Of a stretch of 64,000 nt of DNA, positions 55,536 to 64,000 are shown piece after piece (position 1 is the first letter of the stretch; each line of letters opens with the position of its first letter). The position numbers and the translations under genes are program-made. This stretch comes from Manduca sexta (Eukaryota; Arthropoda; Insecta; Lepidoptera; Sphingidae), in contig NC_051130.1 in NCBI RefSeq assembly GCF_014839805.1, positions 8,432,001-8,496,000 on the forward strand, given 5' to 3'. The notes beneath the pieces were generated by a model. The model ran no database searches. It had not been told where the DNA came from and was given only the letters and a program-made list of their open reading frames with translations.

Positions 55536-56698
55536 TTAACATCGGTCATTCTTGACAGATGGGTTGAGGTCATGGAAGTAAGCGTGTGCCATTGCATCAT
55601 CAGCAGGCATTCTTAATGCTGGGTTGCAAGTGAGAAGTCGGGCTAGCAGATCCCTGCCCCTCGCCGGCAGTCTTGGCACAACCTGTGCAAGGCCCAGACT
55701 TGGTTGGTACACTGGGAGGGGCTTGTAGTCAGGCAGCTGAGTGACTCCAGGCCATGTGCCTTCATTGGGTGTGCCTGCAACAAGTGGGATATTGAAGGCC
55801 TTGGAACAAATCTAATTAAGTATGAACAATGTCATATAAAAATAAATGTAACTGTGATGTATTGGAACTGTTACTGCTATTTCTTGTAATAATATACAAT
55901 TAAGTTGGATCAAGTCATATAATTTTATGCCTAGATGTCCATAGCAAACATTTACCATTGGGTCATCAATGTCCATTTGCCAAGCTTTTATAACACAAAC
56001 TAAAGTTATTGCACAACCTTGAATATCAAATATAATTTACCGAGTAGCTTAAAGATCCTCTTTAACTGATCCTCGACATCAGACCCTGGGAATAGAGGTC
56101 TGCCTGAATTGGCTAGTTCTGCAAATATACACCCAGCAGACCACATATCAATGCTAGTAGTATACAATTTAGCGCCAAAAAGAACATCAGGTGGCCGGTA
56201 CCACAAGGTCACTACTTCAGCTGAATAACACTTCACTGGGATGCCGAATGCCCGAGCCAAGCCAAAATCTGCCAACTTAAGCTCGCCATTTTTATTAATC
56301 AGTAAGTTCTGCGGTTTTAAATCTCGATGAAGTACGTTATGGCTGTGACAAAAAGCTAATCCTCGCAGCAGCTGGTACATAAAAGACTTCACAACATCTA
56401 AATCTATCTCGCCATTCAAACTGTCGAAGTATTTCTTCAAATCCTGATCGCAATGTTCGAACACGAGGGTCAGTTTCTTTTCGCTGTGCAGCACGTCATA
56501 TAGCCGAACTATATTCTTGTGCTTCAATTCTTTAAGTAGACATATTTCGCGCAAAGCGGACGATGGTACCCCTTCATCGTCATCGTCTAACCTAACACGC
56601 TTAAGCGCTACGATTTCATGGGTTTCTTTGTTTTTTGCTTTGAAAACAGTACCATAGGTACCTTCGCCGATCTTCTCAAGTTTTTCATATTTCTGCAT
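55536..56698 (-). CDS. Cdk5: Cyclin-dependent kinase 5 (copy 1)
   Basis: Cdk5 is a proline-directed Ser/Thr kinase activated by p35-type partners instead of cyclins. It acts in neuronal migration, synapses and the cytoskeleton. Two exons, 56041-56698 and 55536-55774, join through G|GTAAAT and TTGCAG, giving 298 residues (human 292). Visible parts are the Gly-rich loop '[13 protein letters not shown]', the catalytic Lys in VALKRVRL, the PSSALRE helix that identifies Cdk5, the catalytic loop [28 protein letters not shown], and the C-lobe '[20 protein letters not shown]'. The Ser in CYSAEV is the Cdk5-type activation-loop residue. The C-terminus (SVKNDRC) is slightly longer than usual. It is divergent from FKBP8, with 851 bp between their start codons. 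Confidence 0.96.
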
Positions 56699-57540
56699 AA
56701 TTTATACTTGTACGAAAATTCTGCAGCACAAAATCGATTGTTTATTAGCCGACTCCGTAACTTTGACATTGACAAATGACACTTGAGACTTGACAACCGC
56801 TATTTTTCGAGAGTTCGTCGTGTTCACAAGGTTTGATAGATATAATTCGTACAATTTATATATTTTAACCGTAATTGTTCTTGAGATAGTAGATACCTAT
56901 GGTTTTTTACAGTTTTTGTTTTTAGATTTAAATATAATATGATAAAATAAAAAATAATCATTCCTATCATTAATTATGGAATTTTAATTTTTTTTATAAC
57001 GATAATTGTACTTTTCACAATTGCAAATTTCAATGACGCACAATATCACAATCTGAGAGTTCTGTTCGGAAGCTATAATGCTTAAATTCGGCACTCCTAT
57101 TACAATCATAGAAATTAAAACGATTTCTCACATAATCAGTGACACCTATGATTTTTCTATATAAAATATGTAATATAACAGTTATACGCGTATTGAGATA
57201 TTTTTTAACGTTCATAAGTAACTGTAAATTAGATAGACGTAAATTATTTACAACAAAGAAAGGAGGTTATGAACAGCCGCACATATGTTGAAATAATTCA
57301 TTTCATTTCTTTCATTCACAAAAAGTCAAATCCAAAAAGTTGAATTGTCATACATTTACAATTAATATTATTTTGGAAAGTATTATTTTTTATTTATAAA
57401 TAGACACTTTACACAAGGTGAGGATGTGTATATAAGTTCTCACAGTTTTTGCCGATTTATAGCTATTAAAACATGTGACTTGTTGATCTGTATGATAAAT
57501 ATTACGTATTATTTTTACGGTGTAGTACACAAGCGTGCGT
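56699..57540. promoter_or_regulatory. Divergent promoter region of Cdk5 and FKBP8 (copy 1)
   Basis: About 840 bp of AT-rich DNA between two start codons pointing away from each other. A bidirectional promoter is likely. There is no clear TATA box. The tract near 56903-56926 differs in homopolymer length from copy 2. Confidence 0.4.
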
Positions 57541-57549
57541 ATGTTCCAG

Positions 57550-58082
57550 ATGAGTGACGAAGGTAGAGGCACGTTAATAGATAAATCTGAGAGCAGTTCC
57601 TTTGAAGATTTGGCTTCTGCGGCCGCTCATGAGATTGAAGAAGCTAAACTGGCAGAAGCGGCCGCGGCCGCCGCCGAGAAAGAAAAAACGCCAGAAACGA
57701 AAACTGATGAGTGGCAGGACTTGCTTGGCTCCGGCGCTTTACTTAAAAAGGTTGGCTATTAACATATTTTATAAATTTAAATTTTGTATGAACTAAGTAA
57801 GTGTATGTCAACAGTTTTATTTGATTAAAATAATTATTTTGCATATGATTAATTAATAAACTAAATTCTTATTTATAAACAATGAAATGAACAAATTTTA
57901 TGAAATAATTTATATGCTGATGTAAAATATTTTTACAGATAATAAAAACAGGAGATGAATCATCCAATTTAAGACCTCAGAGAGGTGATATATGCAAAAT
58001 TAGTTATGAACTTAAAATAAAGGATAGCAATGACATTGTTGAAAAGCGAGATCTAGTTAAGATATATTTGGGAGACAATGAA
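57550..58082 (+). CDS. FKBP8: FKBP8-type peptidyl-prolyl isomerase, first two exons (copy 1)
   Basis: FKBP8 is a membrane-anchored immunophilin of mitochondria and ER that binds Bcl-2 and Hsp90 clients. Exon 1 (57550-57750) encodes MSDEGRGTLIDKSE, an acidic Ala-rich stretch (an EAAAAAAEKEK run) and 'DEWQDLLGSGALLKK', the conserved lead-in to the FKBP domain. An ATG nine bases upstream (57541) is also possible. Exon 2 (57939-58082) continues in phase with 'IIKTGDESSNLRPQRGDICK' and the first FKBP strands, ending GDNE at donor AA|GTAAGT. The donor of exon 1 is unusual (AAG|GTTGGC), but reading on meets a stop after three codons. The rest of the FKBP fold, the TPR repeats and the membrane anchor would lie downstream, in or beyond the gap. 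Confidence 0.82.
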
Positions 58083-59305
58083 GTAAGTATTTTTTCATTA
58101 ACAACATCATCACCACAGTATTATATTATTATATATGAAAAACACCTTTGTCTGTATAATTTCGACATCTCACAGCATATCCTAGTTCAGATGCCAAGGT
58201 TCCATGAATTTGTATTTTCAAAAGTGTTATAATTAACATTTTATTATTATTTATTTATTATATTTCTTGCTTTTGGATTTATTTTTGACTATACATACAA
58301 GTGTACATAAGTGGGCTTAAAACTGCTTTAGTGACCTTATGCCACTAATTCAACATTAAAATGCAAAGATGAAAGATGTGTGTATGAAACTATGTTTGGC
58401 ATCTTCATTTAATGTTTTGAAAATTTCTTCTATTTAAATGCGCATTTAAATCATTCAGTATTTAAAAATGTGAAACTATAATTCACAATACTACAGACAG
58501 GTTGCCTCTATTTATTTGTATGATACTGATAAGATAATATAACAGTTTGTCTAACACATTAGAAGATAATTTTTGTTCACATTATATGATGTCATATACA
58601 CATTTGTTTAATAAAGATTTATTATAATTGTGATAATATTTGAATAAAGAAATTGTTTACATGTTTTACTGAGTTCAAGTTGATATATTAGTAAGAAACA
58701 ACATAAGAAATCATTATAAATGATATTAATTTCGATTTTAGAAGTAGATTAAGTTAGACCCTATGTTTTGGTGTCTATTTATTAGTTGATGCAGTTTCTA
58801 AAGGAAAGGGTATATTATTTTAGTATATACACATTATGATTTGATATAGTATAATTTAATAATGTTTGTCTTCATACATAGAGAAATACATAAGCATAAC
58901 TTTATGTCTATAGTTGGTCCCTTTCTTACATCAGACACATGACCAAAAAACAAATATCACTTTCACTTACATGCATAACATACTTGTCCTATGACATTGT
59001 CAAGTAATGTATTTATTTAAATAATATATTTAAATAAAACACTATCTTTTGCTCATGGATCTGTTTGTATGAAAAAATTTATCCGGGACAAAATTCCTGT
59101 CTTATTTTTTTTCTGGGATAAACAGTAGCCTGAAGCATTTAGGAATAATATAACATTGGTTATATTTTGCTTATTTATATAACATAACACATATATATTT
59201 TGTAATTAATTGTTTATAAATATAAAAAATTCTTTCTTCTGAGTACCAGGAATTGATTTTTGTTCATGCATAATTTATATGATAAGCATCTTTCTTTGTG
59301 TTGCA
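58083..59305. other. FKBP8 intron 2 up to the gap (copy 1)
   Basis: AT-rich intron with no visible exon. The FKBP domain continuation is not found before the N run. Confidence 0.55.
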
Positions 59306-59805
59306 NNNNNNNNNNNNNNNNNNNNNNNNNNNNNNNNNNNNNNNNNNNNNNNNNNNNNNNNNNNNNNNNNNNNNNNNNNNNNNNNNNNNNNNNNNNNNNN
59401 NNNNNNNNNNNNNNNNNNNNNNNNNNNNNNNNNNNNNNNNNNNNNNNNNNNNNNNNNNNNNNNNNNNNNNNNNNNNNNNNNNNNNNNNNNNNNNNNNNNN
59501 NNNNNNNNNNNNNNNNNNNNNNNNNNNNNNNNNNNNNNNNNNNNNNNNNNNNNNNNNNNNNNNNNNNNNNNNNNNNNNNNNNNNNNNNNNNNNNNNNNNN
59601 NNNNNNNNNNNNNNNNNNNNNNNNNNNNNNNNNNNNNNNNNNNNNNNNNNNNNNNNNNNNNNNNNNNNNNNNNNNNNNNNNNNNNNNNNNNNNNNNNNNN
59701 NNNNNNNNNNNNNNNNNNNNNNNNNNNNNNNNNNNNNNNNNNNNNNNNNNNNNNNNNNNNNNNNNNNNNNNNNNNNNNNNNNNNNNNNNNNNNNNNNNNN
59801 NNNNN
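59306..59805. other. Assembly gap of exactly 500 N
   Basis: The run is exactly 500 bases, a conventional placeholder length used by scaffolding software, so the true distance across it is unknown. Open frames of unknown residues that span it have no meaning. Confidence 0.99.
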
Positions 59806-60421
59806 ATTAGAAGTCAAAATAAAATTATACAGATTCAAAATATGTAAGATGTGAAGTAAATGAAACAATATTTTTCATTAAAATGGTAACTAATAATATG
59901 TGGCTGAAAATTCTCTGTAAAATGACATCTATCACAATTCTATTAAGAGTAATATAAATGTGAAAACATTTATTGTTATTCCAGCTGGGTTACTGAGACT
60001 ATCTTTACTAATATTATTTAATTGAAATTTCCATTTCAGTCATTACAATGCAAATAAATGCATCATTTATAATCTAATCTTTATATTATTGTATAACAAA
60101 CATCACTATCCCCTGACCTGATATCACTATATCATCTAAACTGTCTGATATTTTTATCCCTTCCACGTAAGTCAGCAAGCCACACACAAGACTTACAAAT
60201 GTCTCCTCTATACAAAACAATTTTAGTTACACATAATCCCAGAGCGAGACTAGAAAACTCAAAGAAACTGTTAACGTCTAGGTTCACATACTTATATAAA
60301 CACGGCAATATATTATCATTGCAGTCTCTTTAGGTCTCATCATCACAACACTCCTGTACCTCATCTTTGTTTTATCACAAAATAGCAGTTCCGAGGTACA
60401 CTTGTATGGATGTATTGATTG

Positions 60422-61584
60422 TTAACATCGGTCATTCTTGACAGATGGGTTGAGGTCATGGAAGTAAGCGTGTGCCATTGCATCATCAGCAGGCATTCTT
60501 AATGCTGGGTTGCAAGTGAGAAGTCGGGCTAGCAGATCCCTGCCCCTCGCCGGCAGTCTTGGCACAACCTGTGCAAGGCCCAGACTTGGTTGGTACACTG
60601 GGAGGGGCTTGTAGTCAGGCAGCTGAGTGACTCCAGGCCATGTGCCTTCATTGGGTGTGCCTGCAACAAGTGGGATATTGAAGGCCTTGGAACAAATCTA
60701 ATTAAGTATGAACAATGTCATATAAAAATAAATGTAACTGTGATGTATTGGAACTGTTACTGCTATTTCTTGTAATAATATACAATTAAGTTGGATCAAG
60801 TCATATAATTTTATGCCTAGATGTCCATAGCAAACATTTACCATTGGGTCATCAATGTCCATTTGCCAAGCTTTTATAACACAAACTAAAGTTATTGCAC
60901 AACCTTGAATATCAAATATAATTTACCGAGTAGCTTAAAGATCCTCTTTAACTGATCCTCGACATCAGACCCTGGGAATAGAGGTCTGCCTGAATTGGCT
61001 AGTTCTGCAAATATACACCCAGCAGACCACATATCAATGCTAGTAGTATACAATTTAGCGCCAAAAAGAACATCAGGTGGCCGGTACCACAAGGTCACTA
61101 CTTCAGCTGAATAACACTTCACTGGGATGCCGAATGCCCGAGCCAAGCCAAAATCTGCCAACTTAAGCTCGCCATTTTTATTAATCAGTAAGTTCTGCGG
61201 TTTTAAATCTCGATGAAGTACGTTATGGCTGTGACAAAAAGCTAATCCTCGCAGCAGCTGGTACATAAAAGACTTCACAACATCTAAATCTATCTCGCCA
61301 TTCAAACTGTCGAAGTATTTCTTCAAATCCTGATCGCAATGTTCGAACACGAGGGTCAGTTTCTTTTCGCTGTGCAGCACGTCATATAGCCGAACTATAT
61401 TCTTGTGCTTCAATTCTTTAAGTAGACATATTTCGCGCAAAGCGGACGATGGTACCCCTTCATCGTCATCGTCTAACCTAACACGCTTAAGCGCTACGAT
61501 TTCATGGGTTTCTTTGTTTTTTGCTTTGAAAACAGTACCATAGGTACCTTCGCCGATCTTCTCAAGTTTTTCATATTTCTGCAT
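60422..61584 (-). CDS. Cdk5: Cyclin-dependent kinase 5 (copy 2, probable assembly duplicate)
   Basis: Exons 60927-61584 and 60422-60660 stand at a constant offset of 4886 from copy 1, so no indel falls inside the gene, and the exon 1 translation is identical. All kinase motifs are intact. Complete identity of intron and exons points to the same locus assembled twice, not to a diverged paralogue. Confidence 0.9.
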
Positions 61585-62431
61585 AATTTATACTTGTACG
61601 AAAATTCTGCAGCACAAAATCGATTGTTTATTAGCCGACTCCGTAACTTTGACATTGACAAATGACACTTGAGACTTGACAACCGCTATTTTTCGAGAGT
61701 TCGTCGTGTTCACAAGGTTTGATAGATATAATTCGTACAATTTATATATTTTAACCGTAATTGTTCTTGAGATAGTAGATACCTATGGTTTTTACAGTTT
61801 TGTTTAGATTTAAATATAATATGATAAAATAAAAAATAATCATTCCTATCATTAATTATGGAATTTTAATTTTTTTTATAACGATAATTGTACTTTTCAC
61901 AATTGCAAATTTCAATGACGCACAATATCACAATCTGAGAGTTCTGTTCGGAAGCTATAATGCTTAAATTCGGCACTCCTATTACAATCATAGAAATTAA
62001 AACGATTTCTCACATAATCAGTGACACCTATGATTTTTCTATATAAAATATGTAATATAACAGTTATACGCGTATTGAGATATTTTTTAACGTTCATAAG
62101 TAACTGTAAATTAGATAGACGTAAATTATTTACAACAAAGAAAGGAGGTTATGAACAGCCGCACATATGTTGAAATAATTCATTTCATTTCTTTCATTCA
62201 CAAAAAGTCAAATCCAAAAAGTTGAATTGTCATACATTTACAATTAATATTATTTTGGAAAGTATTATTTTTTATTTATAAATAGACACTTTACACAAGG
62301 TGAGGATGTGTATATAAGTTCTCACAGTTTTTGCCGATTTATAGCTATTAAAACATGTGACTTGTTGATCTGTATGATAAATATTACGTATTATTTTTAC
62401 GGTGTAGTACACAAGCGTGCGTATGTTCCAG

Positions 62432-62963
62432 ATGAGTGACGAAGGTAGAGGCACGTTAATAGATAAATCTGAGAGCAGTTCCTTTGAAGATTTGGCTTCT
62501 GCGGCCGCTCATGAGATTGAAGAAGCTAAACTGGCAGAAGCGGCCGCGGCCGCCGCCGAGAAAGAAAAAACGCCAGAAACGAAAACTGATGAGTGGCAGG
62601 ACTTGCTTGGCTCCGGCGCTTTACTTAAAAAGGTTGGCTATTAACATATTTTATAAATTTAAATTTTGTATGAACTAAGTAAGTGTATGTCAACAGTTTT
62701 ATTTGATTAAAATAATTATTTTGCATATGATTAATTAATAAACTAAATTCTTATTTATAAACAATGAAATGAACAAATTTTATGAAATAATTTATATGCT
62801 GATGTAAAATATTTTTACAGATAATAAAACAGGAGATGAATCATCCAATTTAAGACCTCAGAGAGGTGATATATGCAAAATTAGTTATGAACTTAAAATA
62901 AAGGATAGCAATGACATTGTTGAAAAGCGAGATCTAGTTAAGATATATTTGGGAGACAATGAA
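62432..62963 (+). pseudogene. FKBP8: FKBP8 first two exons, frameshifted (copy 2, probable assembly duplicate)
   Basis: Exon 1 (62432-62632) is identical in sequence to copy 1. Exon 2 (62821-62963) is 143 bp instead of 144. It reads ATAATAAAACAGG where copy 1 has one more A, which shifts the frame right after the splice. The rest of the exon is unchanged, so the defect looks like a homopolymer error in an unpolished contig. A real null allele is the alternative. Confidence 0.75.
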
Positions 62964-64000
62964 GTAAGTATTTTTTCATTAACAACATCATCACCACAGT
63001 ATTATATTATTATATATGAAAAACACCTTTGTCTGTATAATTTCGACATCTCACAGCATATCCTAGTTCAGATGCCAAGGTTCCATGAATTTGTATTTTC
63101 AAAAGTGTTATAATTAACATTTTATTATTATTTATTTATTATATTTCTTGCTTTTGGATTTATTTTTGACTATACATACAAGTGTACATAAGTGGGCTTA
63201 AAACTGCTTTAGTGACCTTATGCCACTAATTCAACATTAAAATGCAAAGATGAAAGATGTGTGTATGAAACTATGTTTGGCATCTTCATTTAATGTTTTG
63301 AAAATTTCTTCTATTTAAATGCGCATTTAAATCATTCAGTATTTAAAAATGTGAAACTATAATTCACAATACTACAGACAGGTTGCCTCTATTTATTTGT
63401 ATGATACTGATAAGATAATATAACAGTTTGTCTAACACATTAGAAGATAATTTTTGTTCACATTATATGATGTCATATACACATTTGTTTAATAAAGATT
63501 TATTATAATTGTGATAATATTTGAATAAAGAAATTGTTTACATGTTTTACTGAGTTCAAGTTGATATATTAGTAAGAAACAACATAAGAAATCATTATAA
63601 ATGATATTAATTTCGATTTTAGAAGTAGATTAAGTTAGACCCTATGTTTTGGTGTCTATTTATTAGTTGATGCAGTTTCTAAAGGAAAGGGTATATTATT
63701 TTAGTATATACACATTATGATTTGATATAGTATAATTTAATAATGTTTGTCTTCATACATAGAGAAATACATAAGCATAACTTTATGTCTATAGTTGGTC
63801 CCTTTCTTACATCAGACACATGACCAAAAAACAAATATCACTTTCACTTACATGCATAACATACTTGTCCTATGACATTGTCAAGTAATGTATTTATTTA
63901 AATAATATATTTAAATAAAACACTATCTTTTGCTCATGGATCTGTTTGTATGAAAAAATTTATCCGGGACAAAATTCCTGTCTTATTTTTTTTCTGGGAT
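62964..64000. other. FKBP8 intron 2 (copy 2) to window end
   Basis: Collinear with 58083-59119. No exon is visible. Confidence 0.55.

Larger units (their letters stand above)
54918..59305. repeat. Segment repeated after the gap, copy 1
   Basis: This 4.4-kb segment is repeated almost base for base from 59806 onward. The offset between copies falls from 4888 to 4881 as small deletions build up in copy 2. It carries Cdk5 and the start of FKBP8, both intact in this copy. Confidence 0.95.
59806..64000. repeat. Segment repeated after the gap, copy 2
   Basis: Begins at the base matching 54918 and stays collinear to the window end (matching about 59119). Differences noticed are single-base losses or shorter homopolymers: CGTGAAG to CGTAAG, TTTTT to TTTT, three shortenings near 61791-61806, and AAAAA to AAAA in FKBP8 exon 2. 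The sequence after the gap starts inside the segment and not at a natural boundary. Confidence 0.95.

Noticed and set aside
55704..55889. Plus-strand frame of 61 residues, repeated at 60590-60775
   Set aside because: It is antisense to the conserved second exon of Cdk5.
59260..59868. Four open frames of 170-197 residues made of unknown amino acids
   Set aside because: They are produced by the N run and contain no real sequence.

Overview
This window is eukaryotic nuclear DNA from an insect, most likely a moth or butterfly. The evidence is AT-rich sequence, spliced genes with GT-AG introns, insect-type protein families, and many dispersed repeats of the kinds usual in lepidopteran genomes. 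These include tRNA-derived SINEs, retroposon copies ending in a 'GCGAAACCGCGAGCAA'-like tail, and small foldback DNA transposons. Exon limits below were read by eye from splice sites and conserved protein sequence. There are no transcript data behind them.

Layout. (1) 1-27.6 kb, minus strand: the 5' part of the Go-alpha gene. It has two alternative first coding exons (27054-27171 and 21806-21923), each in a GC-rich island, and shared exons 2, 3 and 4 (10541-10583, 6300-6441, 1416-1576). The rest of the gene lies off the left edge. Its large introns hold repeats. (2) 27.6-29.9 kb: intergenic, with repeats. (3) 29.9-50.5 kb: a compact block of five genes. These are Ku70 (plus, single exon), TM2D3/almondex (minus, four exons, tail-to-tail with Ku70), an unidentified basic nuclear-type protein with a KEN motif (minus), a long 16-exon gene starting with a Rap1-type Myb domain and carrying an AT-hook (minus), and the GINS subunit Psf3 (plus), divergent from the Rap1-Myb gene. 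(4) 50.5-53.2 kb: intergenic, with retroposon remnants. (5) 53.3-54.2 kb: a small heat-shock protein with a long C-terminal extension (plus). (6) 54.9-59.3 kb: Cdk5 (minus, two exons) divergent from FKBP8 (plus, first two exons). (7) A run of exactly 500 N at 59306-59805. (8) 59806-64000: a near-identical second copy of the Cdk5/FKBP8 segment.

The second Cdk5/FKBP8 copy differs from the first mainly by one-base or homopolymer shortenings, one of which breaks the FKBP8 reading frame. It is best read as an unmerged contig or haplotype overlap at a scaffold join, not as a real tandem duplication.

Several genes in the middle block act on chromosome maintenance: Ku70 in end joining and telomeres, the Rap1-Myb protein possibly at telomeres, and Psf3 in the replicative helicase. 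The most interesting items are that Rap1-Myb gene, the dinucleotide repeats beside its splice sites, and several well-preserved non-autonomous DNA transposons with clear terminal repeats and target-site duplications.
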